From an uncultured Eubacteriales bacterium (GTDB lineage Bacteria > Bacillota > Clostridia > Oscillospirales > Oscillospiraceae): a DNA stretch of 26,848 nucleotides. Below, one piece after another: positions 1-6,669 of the stretch. Each line of letters opens with the position of its first letter. Position 1 is the stretch's first letter. The notes under the pieces were generated by a model. That model saw only the letters and a program-made list of their open reading frames with translations, made no database searches and had not been told where the DNA came from. Where the stretch lies: NCBI GenBank assembly GCA_900551355.1, contig URVR01000002.1, positions 1-26,848 on the forward strand, written 5' to 3'. The position numbers and the translations under genes are program-made.

Positions 1-9
1 TTCCTCTAC

Positions 10-43
10 GTCTCGTGGGCTCGGAGATGTGTATAAGAGACAG
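10..43 (+). other. Residual Nextera (Tn5) sequencing adapter
   Basis: The bases match the Illumina Nextera read-2 transposase adapter, ending in the 19-bp Tn5 mosaic end (AGATGTGTATAAGAGACAG at 25-43). Translated, it gives the contaminant peptides SYTHLRAHET (minus strand) and MYKRQ (plus strand). It is a library artefact at the contig edge. Bases 1-9 upstream cannot be assigned, and genomic sequence starts at 44. Confidence 0.97.
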
Positions 44-465
44 TCCGCGAAGATGTCGGCCATCGTCCACGACTTGTTCTCCATGATCTTATCTGCGTCC
101 CACTCTCCATCAACTTCGATGTTCTTTTCCCTGCAGACACGTTTAAGCAGCGTGTACGCTGTATCATTTTCATATAGTTCCACGGATACAGCAGGAAGGA
201 TCTCTCCGCCTTTTGGTATGGCGTTTGCATCTCCTTCATAAACGTCCAGATGATTCAAAAGTGTGACACAAGAGATAGAAATGGTCACTGTGCCCACAGC
301 AATAGGCTTGATGTCATCCGCAGGATCATATAGGTTCTTCTCTTTATCCTTCGTTTCCTGCTGAATGTTCGTATCATTGTCTTCCTGTAGCCTTCCTTTC
401 TCCCCGCATCCCACATTGACAAACAACAACATCAGTACCATCAGGATAGTTAATAGTCTTTTCAT
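44..465 (-). CDS. DUF4430-domain lipoprotein, C-terminus cut off by contig end
   Basis: This is a partial lipoprotein of about 140 visible residues. It starts at ATG 465 behind the purine-rich site GAAAGGAAAG. Residues 1-20 are a signal peptide ending in a lipobox-like VGC (Cys20), so the protein should be lipid-anchored outside the membrane. A charged linker (about 21-50) follows, then a domain with the pattern TVTISISC...LKRVCREKNIEV that aligns by eye with the next gene's DUF4430 (transcobalamin C-terminal-like) domain. The conserved SGWMY...DGDVVEWRYT half is missing because the frame runs into the adapter. It lies 31 nt downstream of the 497-1099 gene in the same direction, so it is the third gene of that operon. 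Its codons are more AT-rich than its neighbour's. Ligand unknown; a corrinoid or other small ligand is inference from fold only. Confidence 0.75.
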
Positions 466-496
466 TTTTTCTTTCCTTTCTTTTTCAATGATTCAT

Positions 497-1099
497 TTAT
501 CCGCCCATACCGCTGCCCAGGTCGTAGCCCAGGTCACAGGTATAACGCCACTCCACCACGTCGCCGTCCTTCACCTGGTAGCGGGAGCAGCCGTAGTTGG
601 GATACCAGCCGTTGACGTTGTACATCCAGCCGGACAAACTGCCCACGTCGAACTCATAGAGGTTATTGATCCCCTCTACATAGGCGCTGTTATATACCGG
701 AGTCCAGTCGGATTCCATGTGGATGGCATTGTCCCTGCAAACCCGCTGGAGGACATCGAATACGCTTTCGCCCTCGCTGAACTCTACCTTCGTGGCAGGA
801 AAAACAATGCCGTCCGCCGGCACGAGAAACTTCTTGCTCTCCACGCACTTATCCATGTTGTCCAGGATCGTTTCGCAGGAGATGGAGAAGGTGCAGGTAT
901 GTGTTGTGGTGGTATCCACCGTCGTGTCCTGTGGCTCTACTGGATTAGGTTTCCCCTCTGGGACAGGCTCAGTCATGTACTGATCCTTATCGCCGGTGTC
1001 CTCCGGCTGTTCCACCTGCGTCTGTCCGCAGGCCGCGCAGGACAGCAGCAGGAAAAGTGCCAAGAGCAGAGAAAGGATATGTTTGTACTTCGCTCTCAT
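497..1099 (-). CDS. DUF4430 (transcobalamin C-terminal-like) lipoprotein
   Basis: This 200-aa surface lipoprotein has an N-terminal hydrophobic segment (8-20) and a lipobox ending at Cys24 (CAACG). An acidic, Thr-rich linker (about 30-67) precedes one DUF4430 domain (about 68-192). The domain shows the FSISC strand, the SVFDVLQRVCRDN segment and the signature SGWMYNVNGWYPN...VKDGDVVEWRYTC. DUF4430 corresponds to the small C-terminal beta-domain of intrinsic factor/transcobalamin and is common in surface proteins of Firmicutes. ATG 1099 lies 1 nt past the upstream gene's stop, and the ribosome site AAGGAG sits inside that gene, so the two are translationally coupled. The upstream partner supplies the other half of the transcobalamin fold. 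Six cysteines outside the lipobox suggest disulfides. A corrinoid ligand is plausible but unproven. Confidence 0.85.
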   Translation of the reverse strand: MRAKYKHILSLLLALFLLLSCAACGQTQVEQPEDTGDKDQYMTEPVPEGKPNPVEPQDTTVDTTTTHTCTFSISCETILDNMDKCVESKKFLVPADGIVFPATKVEFSEGESVFDVLQRVCRDNAIHMESDWTPVYNSAYVEGINNLYEFDVGSLSGWMYNVNGWYPNYGCSRYQVKDGDVVEWRYTCDLGYDLGSGMGG

Positions 1100-1100
1100 G

Positions 1101-3302
1101 TCACTGCTCCTTCTTGATGCGGCGGTAGCGGCGGATCATACCGAAAGCCAACAGCACGACGATGATGACGGCCAGCAGTATCGCTCCCAGCGGCGTTTCC
1201 GTTAAAGCAGAGCCTACGATCTCGAATACACTATTGCCCTTGCCGTCGGGGCCGAACTTGCCGTTCTCGGCAGCTTGAATGTAGGTCAGGGCGGAAACAG
1301 TGCTGGTTATTCCCATCGTCGGGTCATCATACCCCAGCGTATCCAGGCCGTCCAGCGGCGCGTCCACCTCAAAATCGCTGATGAGCCCTACGCCGTCCAC
1401 ATAGAACGTCCGCATGGCGTCCGCCACGGTGTTCCCATTCTTAACGAACCGCTCATCGTCTATGGAGATATCCAGCTTATCCATCAGGCTCAGCATCGAC
1501 AGCGTCACTGCGCCGTTGGGCGTGTCCCCCCAACACTCAAAGCTGCCGTCAGCCAGCTGCACGGAGGACAGGTATGTCAGTCCGGCCTCGATCGCCGCAG
1601 CGACATTTTCCTTGTCCCTGTACGAAGCCAACGCACTGAGCGCGCTGATCGTCTCGGGTACGCTGCCCTGCCCAATGACTGTTTCTCCCTCTTTCGCGGT
1701 GGCCACGCTGTAACCATAGTAACCATCAAAGCCGCCGTCCAAGGTCTGATCTGCCAGTACGCGGGTGATGAACTGCTCTGCCAGCATATCGCCGTCCACG
1801 CCGCGGGAGCGCCACACCTCCGGATCAATGGAAGCAATGTCGTACAGATAGCTGTTGAAATTCTGAGTAGATGTAGGCGCCGCTTTAGAGGTATTCGTCA
1901 GGGGCACTATGTAATCCAGCCCGTTGATGTCGCCGGGGTCCATGCCCAGATACTGCATGGCGCGCACCGCGCCGGCAGCGTAGGTGTAAGAAGCCCTGCC
2001 CAGATAGGTTTCACCGCCGGCACCCACTATGACAGCCATGATTTCCCGCAGCTTCGCCTGCTCCTCCTCGGTCATTTTGATATTCATTTTTTCCCGTGCC
2101 AGTAGTTGACTGGAGAACGTGCTGATCTGACTGGAGGTTATATAGTGGGAGCCACCGTCCAGCAGATAGCTGTATTCCTCGATGAGCTTTTTCACCGACA
2201 GCTCCTCTGCCAGCTCCCCCGACTTTTCCGCGATAAGCTGTTCGTAATCCAGCTCCCCACCGGCGTCGCCGACGCTTCCGGTCGGGGCGGTGATGCTGCC
2301 GCCGACAACGGGGGCCGCCTGCAGCATGACCCGCAGCTGCGCAAGACCGGGAAAGGCCGTTTCATTGATGTAAATTCGTTCCTTCACATGTTCGTCAGGG
2401 TCATCTGGGTCATCCATTGTCCCCCATGACGTTATAGCCCATCCTACCGGAAAATATTTTCCAGTAGAATACGACCATCCTATCAGCTCACGGTAAAAGC
2501 CCTGTCCGGGGGTCCTCGCCTGCTCCGCATACGTACTCTGATACCAGCCCATCATACCGTCCAGCACGGTGCGGTCGTCCTTGGTGAAGCGTTCGTCCGC
2601 GAGGGAAATGCCCAGTGCCGCCAGCATTTCCAGCACCGCCGCGTCCTCCGCCACGTCCTCATCGCCGTACCTGAGGAAGCCGCCGCTGGGGAGCTGCTGC
2701 TCGGAGAGATAGTTCAGCGCCTTGTCAATGGCCGCGGACACGTCCGTGCGGCTCTGGTAGGGTGCAAGTGCCTGTACAGATTTGGCAGTCAGCAGAATAT
2801 AGTCGAAGCGGTCCGGCTCGTCGTCCACGCCCGTTCGCTTCAGTTCGATGGGCCATTTGGAGGTATAGCGGAACTCGCCGCTGCTCTGCTGGCGGGCAAG
2901 CGCTTCGGTCAAAAGCTGCTCCCGCAGGGCGTTGAACTCGTCGGTCCTGCCTGCGTCACCGGCGGCGTCCAAGTCCATCAGCATATCCAGCCGGTCCTCG
3001 TCCGCGTCCACCAGTTCCGGCCTCTGCATGGCGGCCAGAAGGTCATGACCGGCAAAGTCGGCCACATCCAGTCCCATAGCCGCCACCGTGCGGACAGCGC
3101 CGGGAACATAGCCCGCCTTGCCGCGCTTTGCCGCAATGTCCATCCAGTTCGCCAGCGCCCGCAGGTAGTCGTCATAAAAGCCGTCCGGCACGTCTGCGCC
3201 GGAGGTCCACAGGGCGTACACCGCCTTGGCGTTTTCCTCCTGCGTGGCCGTGGCAAGGTAGTCCTTGCTCTCGCTGACACGCTGGATGACCAGTTGCGTC
3301 AC
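1101..3302 (-). CDS. Prenyltransferase/squalene-cyclase-like repeat surface protein, N-terminus missing
   Basis: The 733-aa open frame starts at GTG 3302, but this is only the first start after a break. There is no signal peptide, and the sequence upstream belongs to a recombinase in another frame, with a stop in this frame about 50 nt up. The body shows two blocks of alpha/alpha-barrel repeats with QxxDGGF-type motifs: SEQQLPSGGFLRYGDED (about 200-215), ADQTLDGGFDGYYGY and SVQLADGSFECWGD (about 510-600). The C-terminus has one transmembrane helix (about 705-722) and a basic tail (RRYRRIKKEQ), giving an outside-facing, membrane-anchored protein. The same fold forms the N-terminal barrel of transcobalamin and intrinsic factor, and two DUF4430 lipoproteins follow in the operon. 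No catalytic DxDD-type motif stands out, so binding rather than catalysis is inferred. Intact relatives should carry a signal peptide and more N-terminal sequence. Confidence 0.75.
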   Translation of the reverse strand: MTQLVIQRVSESKDYLATATQEENAKAVYALWTSGADVPDGFYDDYLRALANWMDIAAKRGKAGYVPGAVRTVAAMGLDVADFAGHDLLAAMQRPELVDADEDRLDMLMDLDAAGDAGRTDEFNALREQLLTEALARQQSSGEFRYTSKWPIELKRTGVDDEPDRFDYILLTAKSVQALAPYQSRTDVSAAIDKALNYLSEQQLPSGGFLRYGDEDVAEDAAVLEMLAALGISLADERFTKDDRTVLDGMMGWYQSTYAEQARTPGQGFYRELIGWSYSTGKYFPVGWAITSWGTMDDPDDPDEHVKERIYINETAFPGLAQLRVMLQAAPVVGGSITAPTGSVGDAGGELDYEQLIAEKSGELAEELSVKKLIEEYSYLLDGGSHYITSSQISTFSSQLLAREKMNIKMTEEEQAKLREIMAVIVGAGGETYLGRASYTYAAGAVRAMQYLGMDPGDINGLDYIVPLTNTSKAAPTSTQNFNSYLYDIASIDPEVWRSRGVDGDMLAEQFITRVLADQTLDGGFDGYYGYSVATAKEGETVIGQGSVPETISALSALASYRDKENVAAAIEAGLTYLSSVQLADGSFECWGDTPNGAVTLSMLSLMDKLDISIDDERFVKNGNTVADAMRTFYVDGVGLISDFEVDAPLDGLDTLGYDDPTMGITSTVSALTYIQAAENGKFGPDGKGNSVFEIVGSALTETPLGAILLAVIIVVLLAFGMIRRYRRIKKEQ

Positions 3303-3663
3303 CGTCTGATATCTCCACCTGCCGCTTCCTGTACGCCGGCAGTTCTGCGTTCAGGCCCGTGCAGAAGCACCCCCGCTTGGCCGCCATCCGCAGAATGGCC
3401 CGCAGCAATACGCCAACGTCCCGTGTGCTTTTGGCCGATAGACCCTGTTCCTGGAGCTTCCGGTAAAAATCCGCTACCCGCTGCTCAGTCAGCGCATACA
3501 GCGGCGCAGCGCCCAGCTGCGGCTGGATATACTGCCGCACCACATACCGATAGGCAAAGTCGAGGCTCATCAGGTCAAACAGCACCGAGGAGAAATACTC
3601 CCAGCATTCCAGTATCAGTCCGTATGTCCATTCCAGAAAACCCTGAAAGATCAGCTCAAGCAT
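3172..3663 (-). CDS. Chimeric ORF: VirB6/TrbL-like N-terminus fused to tyrosine-recombinase fragment
   Basis: The 163-aa frame is a patchwork. Residues 1-38 (3663 to about 3550) read as the start of a VirB6/TrbL-like conjugation membrane protein of Tn1549-type ICEs (MLELIFQGFLEWTYGLILEC...). That protein should continue for about 250 residues with several membrane helices. From residue 39 to about 118 the sequence is the SAM-like core-binding domain of a tyrosine integrase. From about 3310 down it overlaps, in another frame, the prenyltransferase-like gene, and the remaining residues are out-of-frame noise. The start has a good site (AGAGGGG, 9 nt before ATG) and lies 36 nt after the 115-aa gene, the usual place for this conjugation gene. 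The product cannot be a functional TrbL or integrase. It is either a genuine rearrangement scar or an assembly/amplification chimera. Confidence 0.55.
   Translation of the reverse strand: MLELIFQGFLEWTYGLILECWEYFSSVLFDLMSLDFAYRYVVRQYIQPQLGAAPLYALTEQRVADFYRKLQEQGLSAKSTRDVGVLLRAILRMAAKRGCFCTGLNAELPAYRKRQVEISDGDATGHPACQREQGLPCHGHAGGKRQGGVRPVDLRRRRAGRLL
3310..3549 (-). pseudogene. Tyrosine recombinase (integrase) core-binding domain fragment
   Basis: About 80 residues (RYVVRQYIQPQLG ... LSAKSTRDVGVLLRAILRMAAKRG ... LPAYRKRQVEI) have the look of a phage/ICE integrase N-terminal SAM-like domain that contacts the core att sites. Neither the arm-binding N-terminus nor the catalytic R-H-R-Y domain is present. 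The left edge abuts the TrbL fragment through the short shared string TAT. The right edge abuts the truncated prenyltransferase-like gene between about 3310 and 3300. It is inactive as it stands. Confidence 0.65.
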
Positions 3664-3699
3664 AGTCGGTCACCCCTCTCGTTCGGGGAGCGTGGTGTT

Positions 3700-4047
3700 T
3701 CACGGCTCCAGTGTAGCAAGCCCCTGAAACAGCGGGACAACATAGGCGATAAACGCGCCGATGCCGTTGATAATGGCCCATGCCAGCCAGATGCGTTTCA
3801 GCCAGTCCCATGCCTGATCCGATTTCTGCTGGGTGTTGGACATTTTTGCACCGATCACGGCGATGGCGGTCATAAGACCTGCCAGCACTGTGCTGACCGA
3901 AGCGATGTGGGTATAGATGTCCTTGATGATCCGGCTGGCCGCTGTCCACATATCCTCCACGGCATAGACAGGAACCAATAAAAAAAGCCCTGTCAAAAAC
4001 AGGACACAGCAAAAGAGATAGACCTTGTATGCGGTTTTCATGTTCAT
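3700..4047 (-). CDS. Small two-helix membrane protein of ICE (VirB2/TrbC-like position)
   Basis: The 115-aa protein has an N-terminal hydrophobic segment (about 8-28) that looks like a signal peptide ending near VYA. It then has two membrane helices (about 45-66, ASVSTVLAGLMTAIAVIGA, and about 85-108, IWLAWAIINGIGAFIAYVVPLF). The short two-helix layout after a signal peptide, directly before the VirB6/TrbL-like start, resembles VirB2/TrbC pilin-type subunits of type IV secretion. I cannot confirm the family from sequence alone, and it may belong to an uncharacterised ICE membrane family. Its ATG overlaps the upstream stop (ATGA), and a GGAGG site lies 7 nt before it, so it is coupled to the 140-aa gene. 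The next ATG (4041) is a possible alternative start. Confidence 0.65.
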   Translation of the reverse strand: MNMKTAYKVYLFCCVLFLTGLFLLVPVYAVEDMWTAASRIIKDIYTHIASVSTVLAGLMTAIAVIGAKMSNTQQKSDQAWDWLKRIWLAWAIINGIGAFIAYVVPLFQGLATLEP

Positions 4048-4466
4048 TCAGTTTCCTCCATAGTGGCAGATGGTTCGTTTTCTTGCAGGATATCTGATAA
4101 ATGCGTGGCAAAGGCACACATGAAAATGGGAAGAATGTCCTTGCTGCCTGACAGCCACCAGATGGGATCAGGCAAACCACGGCGCATGGCGTCATAGGAC
4201 ATGGATAGTGCCAGCAATGCTTGTCGGGGTCGGTTCTCCGCTTCCTCGCTGATGATGTGCTGGCAGGCGTCTGCCGCGCTCTCGTGGCTCTCTACGGAGT
4301 CGCAGAGCTGATCGTAGTAAAGCCCAGCACTGACATAAGCCAGCGGTCGGATAATGCGTTCATCCGGCATACCATCCTGTGTGAGCAGTCCCATCCGTCG
4401 CAGCCGCATGGCGGCGGAATCATCAAATGGCGTAGTAATATGCGGCGGCATTCGTTGTGCGTGCAT
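4044..4466 (-). CDS. Hypothetical ICE protein, 140 aa
   Basis: I do not recognise a family. The protein is soluble, mainly helical by eye, slightly acidic, and has no signal peptide. It begins MHAQRMPPHITTPFDDSAAMRLRRMG and has a Trp-Trp pair (DPIWWLSGSKD) near residue 103. The start at 4466 has a textbook site (AAGGAGG, 7 nt upstream). It overlaps the next gene by 4 nt (ATGA), so it is the first visible gene of the small conjugation operon leading to the TrbL-like start. A hairpin (4496-4520) separates it from the XRE regulator upstream. Confidence 0.7.
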   Translation of the reverse strand: MHAQRMPPHITTPFDDSAAMRLRRMGLLTQDGMPDERIIRPLAYVSAGLYYDQLCDSVESHESAADACQHIISEEAENRPRQALLALSMSYDAMRRGLPDPIWWLSGSKDILPIFMCAFATHLSDILQENEPSATMEETE

Positions 4467-4495
4467 GTTGATCCTCCTTAGTGTGTAATAGAGAA

Positions 4496-4520
4496 GGCCC
4501 GATACCTGCGGTATCGAGCC
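4496..4520 (-). terminator. Hairpin between XRE gene and ICE operon
   Basis: The arms GGCCCGATACC (4496-4506) and GGTATCGAGCC (4510-4520) flank a 3-nt loop. The single non-Watson-Crick position is a G-U wobble in minus-strand RNA but a C-A mismatch in plus-strand RNA, so the structure favours minus-strand transcripts. TTCTCTATT follows on that strand. It could end read-through from the XRE gene or act as a 5' leader hairpin for the operon starting at 4466. Confidence 0.6.
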
Positions 4521-4587
4521 TTTTATAATAATTGATATTTAATGTGTGGAACGATTGGCGAAGGCTATCAAAAGCCCATTGCAGACG

Positions 4588-4613
4588 AAAATTGAAAGCG
4601 TACTTTCAATTTT
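4588..4613 (-). terminator. Perfect AT-rich hairpin after XRE gene
   Basis: The 11-bp arms AAAATTGAAAG (4588-4598) and CTTTCAATTTT (4603-4613) pair perfectly around the loop CGTA, 23 nt past the stop of the XRE gene. The T-rich end of the stem sits on the 3' side of minus-strand RNA, but no long U tract follows. It is terminator-like; an operator for the adjacent regulator is the alternative. Confidence 0.5.
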
Positions 4614-4636
4614 ATCGGGAAAAATTAGAAATACAC

Positions 4637-4993
4637 TTAGAATTCCTGCTCGTTGCTTGTCCTCTGCTTCTTTCTGATAGGATTTCGTGGTGCTCTCTTC
4701 CGAGTGGTAAGTTCAAGATCTTGGAGTTTACGCCCCAGCTCGTCATCCTTTGCAACGAGCAGAAGGTCTTTATCCATGTTGTTTAGCGCATGTAGCACCG
4801 CAGCATAGATCCCAATCGCAACAGAGGGGTTTCCCTTTTCAACATTCCACACTGTGGATCGGCTTACACCAGCTCTCTCCGCAACTAATTCAGCAGACAG
4901 GTGCCGCCGTAATCTGGCAAGTTTGATCTGCTCCCCGAGCTGCTCCAAAATGCTCTGCGTCTGCGGCAGCACGGCAACACTCTTTCGCCCCAT
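4637..4993 (-). CDS. XRE-family (HipB-like) transcriptional regulator
   Basis: The 118-aa DNA-binding protein has a lambda-repressor-like helix-turn-helix at about residues 13-68: LGEQIKLARLRRHLSAELVAERAGVSRSTVWNVEKGNPSVAIGIYAAVLHAL. A short linker and a basic tail (TTRKRAPRNPIRKKQR) follow. The domain resembles HipB-type antitoxins/repressors, but no HipA kinase gene is next to it, so it is an orphan here. I chose ATG 4993 because GAGGTG lies 9 nt upstream; two GTG codons (5005, 5002) overlap that site and are less likely. A consensus sigma-A promoter (5027-5055) drives it, divergent from the AlbA_2 gene at 5256. A role as ICE regulator is inference. Confidence 0.8.
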   Translation of the reverse strand: MGRKSVAVLPQTQSILEQLGEQIKLARLRRHLSAELVAERAGVSRSTVWNVEKGNPSVAIGIYAAVLHALNNMDKDLLLVAKDDELGRKLQDLELTTRKRAPRNPIRKKQRTSNEQEF

Positions 4994-5026
4994 TCTGTAC
5001 ACCACCTCTACATCATTATGTATGTT

Positions 5027-5055
5027 ATTATAGACGATACGCTCTAAATTGTCAA
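5027..5055 (-). promoter_or_regulatory. Perfect sigma-A promoter for XRE gene
   Basis: The -35 TTGACA (5055-5050), a 17-nt spacer and the -10 TATAAT (5032-5027) match consensus at all 12 positions. They lie about 35 nt upstream of ATG 4993, implying strong transcription unless repressed. Confidence 0.85.
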
Positions 5056-5179
5056 TAAATAAAGACGTTATAAAGCGGAGCTTGTAACAAACTGTCCATT
5101 ACTTCGTTGTGTGCAAACCTTCTTGTTGGTATGCTTCCAACTTTATCACTTGGTATCGACGATAGCTCTGCTCTTTATT

Positions 5180-5235
5180 ATTCTAACCATGGGAGTTGAC
5201 ATTGACGATTAGAATGGTTAGAATGTGGTTAGAAT
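5180..5235 (+). promoter_or_regulatory. Promoter with TTAGAAT operator array for the AlbA_2 gene
   Basis: The promoter is TTGACA (5196-5201), 17 nt, TAGAAT (5219-5224). Overlapping it are three direct copies of TTAGAAT (5209-5215, 5218-5224, 5229-5235); the middle copy contains the -10 box. An inverted copy, ATTCTAACCAT (5180-5190), mirrors ATGGTTAGAAT (5214-5224), so two sites flank the -35 box. This is the layout of a repressor operator. Self-regulation by the winged-helix end of the downstream protein is inferred. Confidence 0.75.
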
Positions 5236-5255
5236 AGAGTTGAGAGGTGAACAGA

Positions 5256-6587
5256 ATGAAATTTCAGGAAACAGAAACAGTTGAGTTAAAGTCCATTGTG
5301 ATGGATGACATCAAAAAAGAAATCATTGCTTTTGCAAACTGTGACGGCGGCACGGTCTATGTGGGCGTTGCGGACGATGGCACAGTGCTGGGCGTTGAGA
5401 ATGCGGATGAATGCGCCTTGCAGATCTCCAATATGGTGCGGGATGCCGTAAAGCCAGATGCCACTATGTTTATTCACTATGAAACGCTGGACTGTGAGGG
5501 AAAAGCAGTTGTGGCGGTCAACATCCAGCGCGGCACAAACCGCCCTTATTATCTGGCAAAGAAAGGGCTGCGGCCTGAGGGTGTCTATGTGCGGCAGGGT
5601 TATTCTTCTGTTCCGGCAACGGATACGGCCATTCGGCAGATGATCAAGGAAACCGATGGGGACAGCTTTGAAAATATGCGGTCTATCAATCAGGCGCTGA
5701 CCTTTGAGGCAACAAAAAAGGAATTTGAAAAACGGAATGTTGCTTTCGGGCAGCCGCAAATGCAGACTCTGAAAATCGTTTCTGCAGACGGTATTTATAC
5801 AAATCTGGGATTGCTCCTGTCTGAGCAGTGCCCCCATACCATCAAAGCGGCCGTGTTTGAAGGGACCGATCAGAATGTATTTAAGGATCGCCGGGAGTTT
5901 TCAGGCTCCCTGATGCAGCAACTCAATGAGGTCTACGACTATATTGATTTCCACAATCAGACCCATGCGACCTTCCAGAAGCTCCTGCGGATTGATACAC
6001 GGGACTATCCGGAGGTTGCTGTCCGCGAGGCGCTGCTGAACTCGCTAGTGCACAGGGATTATTCTTTCCGAGCCAGCACCCTGATCAGCATATACGATGA
6101 CCGGATTGAATTTGTGTCCATTGGCGGGTTGCTTCCTGGTTTGACGCTGGACGATTTGATGATGGGCGTTTCTGTTTGCAGGAACCCACACCTTGCCAAC
6201 GTATTTTATCGCTTGCAGCTGATTGAGGCATACGGCACAGGCATGAAGAAAATCATGGGGGCTTATGTGGATGCACCGGTGCAACCGAAGATCACGACAA
6301 CCAACAACGCTTTCAAAATTATTCTTCCTAATGTGAACGCCACGTCAAAAGCAGCAGAAGCGCCCAAGGGAATTGAGAAAACGGCAGCTCCGGCCTCGGA
6401 TCCAAATGAAAAGCAGATCCTGCGATTCTTAACGGAACATCAAGTAATTACCCGAAAAGAAACCCAGGCGTTGTTAGATGTCAGTCAGTCCACGGCTGGT
6501 CGTGTTCTGAAAGCAATGGTGGATAACGGCCAAATCAAGCAGCTTGGTGGGAGTCGTAATACCCGGTATGAGCTGCCGATGGAATGA
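5256..6587 (+). CDS. AlbA_2/Schlafen-type DNA-binding regulator with ATPase-like and winged-helix domains
   Basis: The 443-aa protein has three parts. Residues about 1-125 are an AlbA_2 (Schlafen AAA_4) domain: ETVELKS, EIIAFANCDGGTVYVGVADDG, and VYVRQGYSSVPA. Residues about 240-345 are a HATPase_c_4-like C-terminal domain of RecG-like regulators (REALLNSLVHRDYS ... VCRNPHLANVFYRLQLIEAYGTGMKKIM). The last ~60 residues form a winged helix (EKQILRFLTEHQVITRKETQALLDVSQSTAGRVLKAMVDNGQI). Such proteins are often called putative transcriptional regulators or RNA-binding proteins; their target is usually unknown. ATG 5256 is preferred over GTG 5247 because GAGAGGTG lies 6 nt before it. It is transcribed against the surrounding ICE genes from an operator-laden promoter, so it looks like an autonomous, self-regulated module. 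Confidence 0.85.
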   Translation: MKFQETETVELKSIVMDDIKKEIIAFANCDGGTVYVGVADDGTVLGVENADECALQISNMVRDAVKPDATMFIHYETLDCEGKAVVAVNIQRGTNRPYYLAKKGLRPEGVYVRQGYSSVPATDTAIRQMIKETDGDSFENMRSINQALTFEATKKEFEKRNVAFGQPQMQTLKIVSADGIYTNLGLLLSEQCPHTIKAAVFEGTDQNVFKDRREFSGSLMQQLNEVYDYIDFHNQTHATFQKLLRIDTRDYPEVAVREALLNSLVHRDYSFRASTLISIYDDRIEFVSIGGLLPGLTLDDLMMGVSVCRNPHLANVFYRLQLIEAYGTGMKKIMGAYVDAPVQPKITTTNNAFKIILPNVNATSKAAEAPKGIEKTAAPASDPNEKQILRFLTEHQVITRKETQALLDVSQSTAGRVLKAMVDNGQIKQLGGSRNTRYELPME

Positions 6588-6669
6588 ACAGAAATAGCAT
6601 TTGTATTGTAGGCTTGTCAACTGACCGGCTATTGCGAAGGGGCTACCACCCAAGTTACCAGAGCCGCTT

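Noticed and set aside
6..239. 77-aa minus-strand ORF and 70-aa plus-strand ORF over the contig start
   Set aside because: Both translate the adapter; the minus one is the wrong frame of the DUF4430 lipoprotein whose real frame runs 465 to 44.
3656..4195. 179-aa ORF overlapping the small ICE membrane protein
   Set aside because: It is an out-of-frame reading; the 115-aa and 140-aa frames have proper ribosome sites and a 4-nt overlap.
6588..6669. Possible terminator between convergent AlbA_2 gene and parB
   Set aside because: Only short, imperfect pairing around GGCTACCACC could be found, with no T run.
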